Below are positions 7,541-15,531 of a stretch of DNA of 64,000 nucleotides, in pieces (position 1 is the stretch's first letter; every line of letters begins with the position of its first letter). Source of the DNA: Streptomyces sp. PT12. Lineage in GTDB: Bacteria; Actinomycetota; Actinomycetes; Streptomycetales; Streptomycetaceae. The notes under the pieces are model-generated. The model was not told the origin of the DNA. It worked only from the letters and a program-made list of their open reading frames with translations, and made no database searches. The DNA lies in NCBI RefSeq assembly GCF_003311645.1, contig NZ_QEST01000105.1, positions 1-64,000 on the forward strand. The letters are read 5' to 3'. A program made the translations under genes and the position numbers.

Positions 7541-9733
7541 ATGACCGCATCCATACGCCAGCGATGGCGTCCAGCCGTCACGGGCCTGCTGGCGGTGACG
7601 CTGGCGGCAGGCGCCCACGGCACCGCGCACGCGGCCGATCCGCTCGTGCTCGACCATGGCCACATAGACGCGTTCAACGTCACGGCCGAGGACGGCGAGC
7701 TGGTCCTCGACCTGGCCGAGGACGTCACCGGGTCGCACGTCAGGCACGCCCCCGAGGACGTGCTGCTGCACGTCAAGGAGGACGCCTGGATCGACGGCAT
7801 CCCCGAGCAGTACCCGGGATCCCCCGCGGGCTATGTGCTGCCGCTCACGCAGGACCAGAACCTCATCTGGCCCGGCTGGAACACCGGCGGCGTCGCGGGC
7901 AGCGGCTACACCGACGTCGAGATCGAGATCACCGAGGTCAACGGCCCTGGCCCGGTGTACCTCTACACGCTCAGCGGCTTCGGCACGGTGACCTCCCTGC
8001 TCGAGGACGGGGGCCATCAACTCCCCGGCACCCTGCGGGAGGAGACGCCCGCGCACACCCACGCGCAGTGGACGTTCGCCGAGCCCGGCCAGTACACCCT
8101 CACCGCCCGCGCCACCGCGACCAACCCCGACACGGGCCAGTCGCTCACCAGCGACGCCGCGGCATACGCGTTCTCCGTCGGCGACCAGGAGGAGCCGCCG
8201 CCCGGTCCGACGAGCCTGGCGATCGAAGGGCTCGCCGACCACTACCACACCGGCGACGCCGTCGAGTTGACGGCGGTGCCCAACGTCGAGACGGACCTGG
8301 ACCACTACCACTGGTACACCAGGGACTCGGCGCGGGCCGAATGGGAGGCCGCCGAGGGCGGCGAAGGCGACGCCTACACCGGCACGGCCGAGATCGACGG
8401 GCAGCAGATCAAGGCCGAGCTGCTGGACGCCGACCACGCGGTCGTCGCCGAGTCCCAGCCCGTGACCGTGCACATCGACGACCACGGGGGCGAGGAGCCA
8501 GGCGCGACCACGCTGACCGTCGAGGGCGTGGCGGATCACTACCACCCGGGCGACACCGTTGAGTTGACGGCGCGTCAGGATCCGGAGACGGATCTCGACC
8601 ACTACCACTGGTTCACCCGCGCCTCGGCCGACGCCGAGTGGGCGCTGGCCGGTGACGCAGGGACCGGGGCGAGCTACGCGTTCGAGGCGGCCGACGAGGC
8701 CGACGGGCTCCAGGTGCTGGCGCGGCTCTACGACCACGACCACGCGGTCGTCGCCGAGTCCGAGCCCGTCACCATCAGGGTGACCACGCACGACGAGCCG
8801 GGCGCGGACCCCGGCGCCCCCTCGGAGGAGCCGTCCGAAGCGCCCGCGGGTGACACCTCGGGCGGGGCGGGCGGCGGCTCGGCGGGCGGCGGGGACGAAG
8901 CACCCCTGTGCCTCCCGACCGAGGAGGAGCGCGAGGTCCCCGCGGCCCCGCGCGACGCGCTGGTGCTCGACCACGGCCACATCGACACGTTCAACGTCAC
9001 GGCCGAGGGCGGCGACCTGCTCCTCGACCTCAGGGAGGACGTCACCGGCAGCCATGTTCGGCACGCCCCCGAGGATGTGATCCTGCATGTCAAGCCCGAG
9101 GCGTTCGCCGACGACATCCCCGCCGACTACCCGGGCAGCCCCTCGGGCTACCTGCTGCCGCTCACCCAGGACCCCGACCTGATCTGGCCAGGCTGGGACA
9201 CAGGCGGCGTGGCGGGCAGCGGCTACACCGATGTCTCCATCGACATCTCCGCGGTGGAAGGGCCCGGGGCGGTCCACCTCTACTCCACCAACACCTTCGG
9301 CGGCGTCGTCTCGCTCCTCGATGACGGCGGTCACGACCTGCCAGGCACCGTGCGGGAGGAGAGCCCCGCGCACACCCACGCGCAATGGACGTTCACCGAG
9401 CCCGGCCAGTACACGCTGACCGTCCGGGCCACCGCGACCGACCCCGGCTCGGGCGCGTCGATCACCAGCGACGCGGAGACCTACACCTTCGCCGTCGGGG
9501 ACGCGCCGAGCGGTCTCGGGGCGCAGGGCGGCACCACGACCGAGACGGTGACGGTCGGCAGGACGGCGGACGGCGACGACTGCGCGCTGCCGGGCGACCA
9601 GCTCGCCGGTGGCAACCTCGCGTCAACCGGGACCGCGCCGCCCCCGCTGCTGCTGGGGATCGGCGCGGCCCTGGTCGCCACCGGGGGCGCCGCGGTCGCC
9701 CTGCGCCGAAGGCGCCTGACGGCGCGCGCGTGA
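7541..9733 (+). CDS. Sortase-anchored choice-of-anchor M surface protein with two wall-repeat domains
   Basis: This 730-residue secreted protein has a signal peptide ending near AHGTAHA. It contains two copies of the actinobacterial surface-anchored repeat (about residues 35-205 and 480-680), each opening with LVLDHGHID-FNVTAE and closing with AHTHAQWTF-EPGQYTL. Between them are two shorter repeats of about 90 residues (DHYHTGDAVELTA / DHYHPGDTVELTA, each with a DHYHW motif), then a Gly/Ser/Pro/Glu linker. The C-terminus has LASTG near residue 693, a hydrophobic helix and an Arg-rich tail, a class E-like sorting signal. His clusters suggest metal contact. ATG 7541 with AAGGAG upstream is preferred. 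This is the first gene of the anchored-repeat ABC cluster. Confidence 0.88.
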   Translation: MTASIRQRWRPAVTGLLAVTLAAGAHGTAHAADPLVLDHGHIDAFNVTAEDGELVLDLAEDVTGSHVRHAPEDVLLHVKEDAWIDGIPEQYPGSPAGYVLPLTQDQNLIWPGWNTGGVAGSGYTDVEIEITEVNGPGPVYLYTLSGFGTVTSLLEDGGHQLPGTLREETPAHTHAQWTFAEPGQYTLTARATATNPDTGQSLTSDAAAYAFSVGDQEEPPPGPTSLAIEGLADHYHTGDAVELTAVPNVETDLDHYHWYTRDSARAEWEAAEGGEGDAYTGTAEIDGQQIKAELLDADHAVVAESQPVTVHIDDHGGEEPGATTLTVEGVADHYHPGDTVELTARQDPETDLDHYHWFTRASADAEWALAGDAGTGASYAFEAADEADGLQVLARLYDHDHAVVAESEPVTIRVTTHDEPGADPGAPSEEPSEAPAGDTSGGAGGGSAGGGDEAPLCLPTEEEREVPAAPRDALVLDHGHIDTFNVTAEGGDLLLDLREDVTGSHVRHAPEDVILHVKPEAFADDIPADYPGSPSGYLLPLTQDPDLIWPGWDTGGVAGSGYTDVSIDISAVEGPGAVHLYSTNTFGGVVSLLDDGGHDLPGTVREESPAHTHAQWTFTEPGQYTLTVRATATDPGSGASITSDAETYTFAVGDAPSGLGAQGGTTTETVTVGRTADGDDCALPGDQLAGGNLASTGTAPPPLLLGIGAALVATGGAAVALRRRRLTARA

Positions 9734-9745
9734 GCGCCTGAGACC

Positions 9746-9778
9746 CCGTGGGAGGGGGTCGACCGCCCCCTCCCACGG
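9746..9778. terminator. Strong hairpin between wall protein and substrate-binding protein genes
   Basis: CCGTGGGAGGGGG (9746-9758) pairs perfectly over 13 bp with CCCCCTCCCACGG (9766-9778), 12 bp after the wall-protein stop. It may terminate or attenuate, so that the anchored wall protein is made in excess over the transporter. Confidence 0.6.
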
Positions 9779-9831
9779 CCCCACGCGGACCCCGACGACA
9801 ACCACCCCAACCCACCTTGTCTGGAAGGCAG

Positions 9832-11430
9832 ATGACCGGGGACAGACCATACGGACGGCACAGGGCCGCGGGGCGCCTGTGCCTGGCGGCCGCGCTCGCC
9901 ATGACCGCGAGCGCCTGCGGTGGGGTGGCCACCCCACCGGACGACGGGAGAACGAGCGTCGTCACCACGACCGGGATCCTCGCCGACCTGGCCCGCCACG
10001 TCGGGGGCGACCTGGTGGACGTCGAGTCCCTGGTGCCCGAGGGCGGCGACCCGCACAGCTACGAGCCGTCGCTGCGCGACATCCGCGACATCGTGTACGC
10101 CGACGCGGCGTTCAGCAACTATCTGCTCCTGGAGAAGCAGAGCGTCATCCGCGCCCTCGACGCCAACCTCCCCGACGGCGTGCCCAACGTCCCGCTGGCC
10201 GAGCGCGCGATCACCTACGCCGCCGAGATCATCCCGCTGGTGGAGAACGTCAACCTCGACACCGTGTGGCTCGGCCTGCGCGTGCGCGGCACCGGCGAGG
10301 CGGCTGGCGCGACGCGTTCGTCCGAAGTGCGGCTCAAGGCCACCGGGTTGACGGGTCCTGGGGACCTGATCGGCTATCTCACCGAGACATTCGGGGACCC
10401 CACCGTCTTCTTCGACTCCTCCGACGGCTTCGACGCGGGCGAAGGCTACCGGGACGACACCGCGTCGCTGCCCCCGGACGCGCACACGCACATGAGCTGG
10501 GCGTTCACCGAACCCGGCGTCTACCGCCTGGAGTTGGCCGCCGAGCTAGCCGCCACCCAGGAGAGCCGCCCGGTCGGCCTCGGCAGCTCCGCGATCACCT
10601 TCGCCGTCGGGGTCGACCCCCACTCGGTGCCCGGCATGGCGGGCGCCACCGTGCTGGGCGCCGGGCACGCCGATGTCACCGTGGATGTGGACCGCGCCGC
10701 CGACGGCACGGGCGGAAGCGTCCACCTGCTCGCCGACCCCCATGGCGACGGCGGGCGCCCCGAGAGCCACCCGGCGTCGGACACTGTGATCGAGGTGCCC
10801 AACAAGGCGCTCACCGAGGTGCCGGGGGACCCGAGGTTCCGCTTCCTCGGCCGCGCGGGCGAGGACATCCACCAGCTGCCCCAGGCGGTACTCGGCCGCC
10901 ATGTGCACGGGGAGATCGACCCCCACCTGTGGCAGAACGTCCGCAACGCCATGGCCTACGTCAAGATCATCCGCGACACGCTCACCGAGATCGACCCCGA
11001 GCACGCCGCCGACTACCGCGCCAACGCCGCCGCGTATCTGCGCGAGTTGGACGAGCTCGACGCGTATGTCGCCGCCACGATCGCCGAGATACCGCCCTCG
11101 CGCCGCCATCTGGTCACCACGCACGACGCGTTCGGCTATCTCGGCGCGGCCTACGACGTCTCGATCGCGGGCTTTGTCACCCCCAACCCCGCGACCGAGC
11201 CCAGCCTCGCCGAGCGCCGCAGGCTCTCCGAGACCATCGCCAACCTGTCGGTCCCCGCCGTCTTCCTCGAACCCAACCTCCGCGGCCGGTCGAGCACCCT
11301 CGTCCAGGTCGCCGAGGAGCAGGGCATCGAGGTCTGCGCGATCTACGGCGACGCGTTCGACGAAGAGGTCACGAGCTATGCCGCGATGATGCGCGCCAAC
11401 GCCGAGTCGCTGCGCGACTGCCTGGCCTGA
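9832..11430 (+). CDS. Anchored-repeat ABC transporter substrate-binding lipoprotein with inserted wall domain
   Basis: This 532-residue protein is a ZnuA/TroA-like cluster A-I metal-binding lipoprotein. Its lipobox is TASAC with Cys29. Zinc or manganese ligand candidates lie in GGDPHSYEPS, GRHVHGEIDPHLW, the C-lobe TTHDAFGYLG, and an acidic GDAFDEEV near the end. The backbone is split. Roughly residues 125-340 are an inserted copy of the surface-repeat domain (PLVENVNLDTVWLGLRV...AHTHMSWAFTEPGVYRLEL) seen in the neighbouring anchored proteins. This matches the anchored repeat-type ABC transporter SBP family. GGAAGG lies 3 bp before ATG 9832, which precedes the signal peptide. Confidence 0.9.
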   Translation: MTGDRPYGRHRAAGRLCLAAALAMTASACGGVATPPDDGRTSVVTTTGILADLARHVGGDLVDVESLVPEGGDPHSYEPSLRDIRDIVYADAAFSNYLLLEKQSVIRALDANLPDGVPNVPLAERAITYAAEIIPLVENVNLDTVWLGLRVRGTGEAAGATRSSEVRLKATGLTGPGDLIGYLTETFGDPTVFFDSSDGFDAGEGYRDDTASLPPDAHTHMSWAFTEPGVYRLELAAELAATQESRPVGLGSSAITFAVGVDPHSVPGMAGATVLGAGHADVTVDVDRAADGTGGSVHLLADPHGDGGRPESHPASDTVIEVPNKALTEVPGDPRFRFLGRAGEDIHQLPQAVLGRHVHGEIDPHLWQNVRNAMAYVKIIRDTLTEIDPEHAADYRANAAAYLRELDELDAYVAATIAEIPPSRRHLVTTHDAFGYLGAAYDVSIAGFVTPNPATEPSLAERRRLSETIANLSVPAVFLEPNLRGRSSTLVQVAEEQGIEVCAIYGDAFDEEVTSYAAMMRANAESLRDCLA

Positions 11431-11488
11431 ACTCCCCCGCTCGCCCGCCCCTTCACCCACCCCTTCGACCAAGGATGGCCGCGACACC

Positions 11489-12499
11489 ATGCACGCTCAC
11501 CTCCCCAAGGCCGCCCAGGCCGCCCGCCCCGCCGCGGCCCTGCTCGCCGTGGCCCTCCTGGGCACGACCGCTCCCGGCGCCCACGCCCAGGAGGGCGACG
11601 ACGACCTGGGCCAGACCATCGCGCCCGACGAGGCCGACGCCACGGGCGAGGCGGTGCTCAACGTCGGCCATGTGGACATCGGGCCACGCTTCGCCGACGG
11701 CGAGTGGCGCGTGCACGGCCGCGACGACTCCCAGTCGCCCCCGGTGTGGCGCCCGTTGACCGACGTGGTCACCCAGGTCGTCGACGCCGCGGTCCAACAG
11801 GCGCCCGACGACCCGGACTTCGCCTTCCTCGACGCCGAGCCCGGCAGCGACCTCCATGTGATCCCGCAGACCCAGGCGCCCGAGGTCATCTGGCTCGGCT
11901 GGAACACCCAGGACCCCGAGGTCATGGAGCGTGTCAACCGCGGTGTGACCCTCACCATGCATGGCGTCGACGGCCCCGGGCACTTCGCCGTCTTCCTCCA
12001 GAACGGCGACCTCGGCGCCCCCGATGTGCTCTGGGACGGCGACGATCCCGGCCCCCAAGAGCTGTGGGTCGACCTCAACACGCACACCCACGCCAACTGG
12101 GTGTTCACCGAACCCGGCGTCTACGTCGTGGACTTCGAGATATCCGCCGACCTGATCACCGGCGAGCGCGTCAGGGACCGCGCCCCGCTGCGCTTCGCCG
12201 TGGGCGAGGAGACCGACGTCAGGGAGGCGTTCGCCGCGGCGGACCCCGCCGACGAGCCCGCGGGGGAACGGGAGTCGGCACCCCCCGACGCCGACGGCGC
12301 CGACGACACCGCCGCGCCCGACGACGGGAGCGCCGACGACGCGGAAGGCTCGGCGCTGCCCGCCACGCTCGCCGCCGTGGGCGGCGTGCTGCTCGCCCTG
12401 CTCGTGGCCGCCGCGGCGCTCACCCTGCGCGGCCGAAGGGCGCGCCGCCTCGCCGAACGCCAGGACGCGGAAGCGGGCGAGGGCGGGGCCGCGTCATGA
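11489..12499 (+). CDS. Choice-of-anchor M membrane-anchored repeat protein
   Basis: This 336-residue secreted protein has a signal peptide ending near PGAHAQ. It has one surface-repeat domain (about residues 50-240) with the family closing motif THTHANWVFTEPGVYVVDF. An Asp/Ala/Pro-rich linker follows, then a C-terminal transmembrane helix (about 288-312) with an Arg-rich cytosolic tail. It has no LPxTG-like motif, so it is held in the membrane rather than sorted to the wall. It overlaps the ATPase start by 4 bp and probably works with the binding protein as a cell-surface relay. Confidence 0.85.
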   Translation: MHAHLPKAAQAARPAAALLAVALLGTTAPGAHAQEGDDDLGQTIAPDEADATGEAVLNVGHVDIGPRFADGEWRVHGRDDSQSPPVWRPLTDVVTQVVDAAVQQAPDDPDFAFLDAEPGSDLHVIPQTQAPEVIWLGWNTQDPEVMERVNRGVTLTMHGVDGPGHFAVFLQNGDLGAPDVLWDGDDPGPQELWVDLNTHTHANWVFTEPGVYVVDFEISADLITGERVRDRAPLRFAVGEETDVREAFAAADPADEPAGERESAPPDADGADDTAAPDDGSADDAEGSALPATLAAVGGVLLALLVAAAALTLRGRRARRLAERQDAEAGEGGAAS

Positions 12500-13239
12500 C
12501 CGCGCTGTCCGTGAAGGGCCTGACCGTCGCGCTCGGCGGCCGCCCGGTGCTGCGCGACGTCGATCTCACGGTCGAGGCGGGCGACTTCATGGGGCTCATC
12601 GGCCCCAATGGCGCGGGCAAGACCACCCTGCTGAGATCCGTGCTCGGCCTGGTCAAGCGCTCCCGCGGCACGGTCGAGGTCGAGGGCGCCCCGGTCGCGC
12701 GGGCACGCCAGCGCATCGGCTATGTGCCCCAACGCCACGAGTTCGCCTGGGACTTCCCCATCTCGGTGGAGGACGCCGTGCTGGCGGGGCGGGTGCGGCG
12801 TGTCGGCTGGATACACCGCCCCGGCATCGACGACCACCGCGCCGTCAACGAGGCCATGGCCCGCGTCGGCATGACCGCGCTGCGCCGCCGCCCCGTGGGC
12901 CAGCTCTCCGGAGGGCAGCGCCAACGCGTCCTGGTGGCACGGGCGTTGGCGCTGCGCCCGAGTGTGCTGCTGCTTGACGAGCCGTTCACCGGGCTCGACG
13001 TGCCCACCCAGGAGCTGCTGACCGACCTCTTCACCGAGCTGAGCGGGGAGGGCCGCGCGGTGCTGATGACCACCCACGACCTGGTCGCCGCCGTGCACAC
13101 CTGCTCGACGATCTGCCTGGTCAACGGCACGGTCATCGCCACGGGCACCCCCGGGGCGCTGCGCGACGCCGCGCTGTGGCGGGCCGCCTTCGGCATCAGC
13201 GAAGGCAGCCCTCTGCTGGCCGCGCTGGGGGTGAAGTGA
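12496..13239 (+). CDS. Anchored-repeat ABC transporter ATP-binding protein
   Basis: This 247-residue cytosolic ATPase powers the importer. Motifs are Walker A GPNGAGKTT, Q-loop VPQRHEF, signature LSGGQRQR, Walker B VLLLDEPFTG and switch His in TTHDL. It is similar to ZnuC/TroB metal-uptake ATPases. ATG 12496 overlaps the previous gene by 4 bp and the stop codon overlaps the permease start by 1 bp, so the three are translationally coupled. Confidence 0.93.
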   Translation: MTALSVKGLTVALGGRPVLRDVDLTVEAGDFMGLIGPNGAGKTTLLRSVLGLVKRSRGTVEVEGAPVARARQRIGYVPQRHEFAWDFPISVEDAVLAGRVRRVGWIHRPGIDDHRAVNEAMARVGMTALRRRPVGQLSGGQRQRVLVARALALRPSVLLLDEPFTGLDVPTQELLTDLFTELSGEGRAVLMTTHDLVAAVHTCSTICLVNGTVIATGTPGALRDAALWRAAFGISEGSPLLAALGVK

Positions 13240-14114
13240 TGCTCACGCCACAGGAGTTCGTCGCCGACTTGGCCAACCCCGCGCTCTCCTTCCTGCCCAA
13301 GGCGCTGTTCGTCGCGCTGATGTCGTCGGCCGTCTGCGGCGTCATCGGCTGCTACGTGGTGCTGCGCGGCATGGCGTTCATCGGCGACGCCGTCGCCCAC
13401 GCCGTCTTCCCCGGGCTGGCCATCGCGTTCGTCGTCCAGGGCAACCTCGTGCTCGGCGGCGCGATCGCCGGGGTGCTCACCGCCGTCGCCGTCGCCGTCT
13501 TCTCCCAGAACCGCAGGCTGCGCGAGGACAGCGTCATCGGCGTGTTCTTCGTCGGCGCCTTCGCCCTCGGCATCGTCGTCATCAGCCGCTCCCCCGGCTA
13601 CTCGGGCTCCCTCCAGCAGTTCCTCTTCGGCTCCATCACCGGCATCCCCGACGAGGACATCCAGGTGGTCGGCGTCTCGACGGCGGCGCTGCTCGTCCTG
13701 GCGTTCCTGCTGCACAAGGAGTTCGTCGCCGTCACCCTTGACCGCGAGTCGGCGCGGGCGCTCGGCCTGCCCGTCTTCGCCCTCGACCTGGCGCTCTATG
13801 TCATGGTGTCCATCGCCGTGGTGATCTCCGTGCAGACCATCGGCAACATCCTCGTCCTGGCGCTGCTCGTCACCCCCGCCGCCACGGCCAGGCTGCTCAC
13901 GGACCGCCTCGCCGCCATGATGCTGATCGCCCCGCTGCTCGGCGGGCTCTCCGCCGTCACCGGGCTCTATCTGTCGTGGAGCCTCGACCTGCCGACCGGC
14001 GGCACGATCGTCCTGGTCGCCACAGGGCTCTTCCTGCTGGCCTGGACCCTCGCCCCGCGCCATGGCCTGCTCAGCCGCCTATGGCGGCGCCGCCGTTCGC
14101 CCTTGGCCGCATGA
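13239..14114 (+). CDS. Anchored-repeat ABC transporter permease (ZnuB/TroC-like)
   Basis: This 291-residue integral membrane protein has about eight hydrophobic segments. The family 3 metal-permease signatures are YVVLRGMAFIGDAVAHAVFPGLA near the N-terminus and QTIGNILVLALLVTPAATARLL in the C-terminal half. It forms the channel of the importer. ATG 13239 overlaps the ATPase stop (TGATG). The C-terminus is Arg-rich and cytosolic. Zinc (or manganese) is the likely cargo, given the Zur-type boxes and binding-protein type. Confidence 0.92.
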   Translation: MLTPQEFVADLANPALSFLPKALFVALMSSAVCGVIGCYVVLRGMAFIGDAVAHAVFPGLAIAFVVQGNLVLGGAIAGVLTAVAVAVFSQNRRLREDSVIGVFFVGAFALGIVVISRSPGYSGSLQQFLFGSITGIPDEDIQVVGVSTAALLVLAFLLHKEFVAVTLDRESARALGLPVFALDLALYVMVSIAVVISVQTIGNILVLALLVTPAATARLLTDRLAAMMLIAPLLGGLSAVTGLYLSWSLDLPTGGTIVLVATGLFLLAWTLAPRHGLLSRLWRRRRSPLAA

Positions 14115-14166
14115 CGCGGCGGCGCCGTGACCGGAGACACAGCGGGATCACCCCCGCGACACTAAC

Positions 14167-14181
14167 GAAAACGATTATCAT
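14167..14181. promoter_or_regulatory. Third Zur-like box, downstream of the permease
   Basis: GAAAACGATTATCAT matches the Zur-type core (compare GAAAACGATTGTCGT at 7386-7400). It lies 53 bp after the permease stop and about 200 bp before the LacI promoter. No gene obviously starts from it, so it may be a relic or may drive a short RNA. Confidence 0.5.
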
Positions 14182-14234
14182 CTAGGTGTCGCCCTGGGGT
14201 CGCATCGGCTCCACGACACCCCCCATGGCGGCCA

Positions 14235-14271
14235 GGGCCGTGGCGCGGCCGCTGGCACCGCGCCACGGCCC
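14235..14271. terminator. 14-bp perfect hairpin closing the metal region
   Basis: GGGCCGTGGCGCGG (14235-14248) pairs perfectly with CCGCGCCACGGCCC (14258-14271) around a 9-nt loop. It separates the anchored-repeat operon from the LacI operon. The rest of the 14115-14362 gap shows only the Zur-like box. Confidence 0.65.
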
Positions 14272-14362
14272 GCCCTGAGGTGTCACCCCCCTCCCGAGCG
14301 GCCCCCGCCGCGGCCACGGCCGCGCCCGCGCGACGCCCAACTGACGATTCTTGTCCGATCCG

Positions 14363-14391
14363 TTGACGCCCTCACGGGTCGCTCCTACAGT
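14363..14391 (+). promoter_or_regulatory. Sigma-70-type promoter of the lacI-led operon
   Basis: TTGACG (14363-14368) and TACAGT (14386-14391) are separated by 17 bp, close to the HrdB consensus. The predicted transcription start, about 14398, falls inside the first palindromic operator, which suits repression by occlusion. Confidence 0.65.
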
Positions 14392-14453
14392 GCTGCAACG
14401 AATCAGCAACTCTCACTCATGTCCATCTCGTGCATTGCTGATACGAAACAGCA
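14391..14453. promoter_or_regulatory. Twin LacI-type operators
   Basis: Two 18-bp dyads, TGCTGCAACGAATCAGCA (14391-14408) and TGCTGATACGAAACAGCA (14436-14453), share the TGCTG...ACGAA.CAGCA pattern. They start 45 bp apart. The first overlaps the transcription start and the second abuts the ribosome binding site of the LacI gene, so autoregulation is likely. Confidence 0.7.
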
Positions 14454-14463
14454 AGGGGTTATC

Positions 14464-15531
14464 TTGGCAGCCAAACGCCGCCTCGGGGCACCGACCCAGG
14501 CAGACGTCGCCCGGCGTGCGGGAGTGTCACAGGCAACGGTGTCCGCGGTCGTCAACGGGCGGGCCGCGAGCCACCGGATTCCGCCGGAGACCGAGCGCAT
14601 GGTGCGCGACGCGGTCCGCGATCTGGGGTACGCCGCCAACCCCGCGGCGCGCAGCCTGAAGGGCAAGCGCAACCGGATCCTCGGGGTCCACACCTTCGAG
14701 GCCGTCTTCCCCATAGCGAGCCGCGACTTCTACCACGAGTTCCTGATCGGGGTCGAGGAGCAGGCCGTCGCGGAGGGGTACGACCTGCTGCTCTTCACCT
14801 CGACGGAACGCCCCGACGGGCAGCGGCAGTTGTACAGCGACGGCTCCAACCGCCTCAACGTCGCCGACGGCAGCGTGCTGCTCGGCGTGGCCCACGACCA
14901 CTCGGACCTGGCCCGGCTGAGCCGGGAGGGCTACCCGTTCGTCCACATAGGCCGCCGCGAGGTGCCGGGGGCCGAGATCGCGTGGGTGAGCGCCGACTAC
15001 GCCGCCGCCACGCGCGACGCGGTGGCGCGCCTCGTGGAGCTCGGTCACCGGCGCGTCGGCTACCTCGGCATCACCCACCGCGTGGAGGCGGTCGCCGACC
15101 GGGAGTCGGGCTATCGCGCCGCCTGCGCCGAGCTGGGCATCCCCGCGCTTCCGGTGATGATGAACGCCCACGAGCTCACCGTCGAGTGGTTCGACCACGC
15201 CCTCGCGCACGGGATGACCGCGTTCCTCGCCGAGGACGAGTCGTTCGCCGGGCGCCTTGAGGGGTTCGCCACCGAGCGCGGCCTCGCCATCCCCGAGCAT
15301 GTCTCGGTCGTGGTGCTGCGCGACGCGGCGGGCGGCCCCAGGCCAGGGGTGCCGTGGAGCTGCGTGGGCATCCCCAGGCGCGAGATCGGGCGCGAGGCGG
15401 TGCGGCTCCTGGTGCAGACCCTCTCGGGGCCCGCCGCCCACCGCGACGACCAGGTGCTGCTGCCCTGTTCACCCCCGGAGGCCACCACCGTGGCCGCCGT
15501 TCCCGCCGACGCCGACGGAGGCGCCCGATGA
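14464..15531 (+). CDS. LacI-family transcriptional regulator
   Basis: This 355-residue repressor has an N-terminal HTH at residues about 9-32 (TQADVARRAGVSQATVSAVVNGR), a hinge region (AANPAARSLKGKR), and a periplasmic-binding-protein-like effector domain from about residue 65. TTG 14464, preceded by AAGGGG, puts the HTH at the usual distance from the N-terminus. The upstream ATG 14419 lacks a ribosome binding site and lies before the second operator. It heads an operon with a flavoprotein, ABC transporter and GH5 enzyme, so its inducer is probably an oligosaccharide or sugar. It overlaps the next gene by 4 bp. Confidence 0.88.
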   Translation: MAAKRRLGAPTQADVARRAGVSQATVSAVVNGRAASHRIPPETERMVRDAVRDLGYAANPAARSLKGKRNRILGVHTFEAVFPIASRDFYHEFLIGVEEQAVAEGYDLLLFTSTERPDGQRQLYSDGSNRLNVADGSVLLGVAHDHSDLARLSREGYPFVHIGRREVPGAEIAWVSADYAAATRDAVARLVELGHRRVGYLGITHRVEAVADRESGYRAACAELGIPALPVMMNAHELTVEWFDHALAHGMTAFLAEDESFAGRLEGFATERGLAIPEHVSVVVLRDAAGGPRPGVPWSCVGIPRREIGREAVRLLVQTLSGPAAHRDDQVLLPCSPPEATTVAAVPADADGGAR

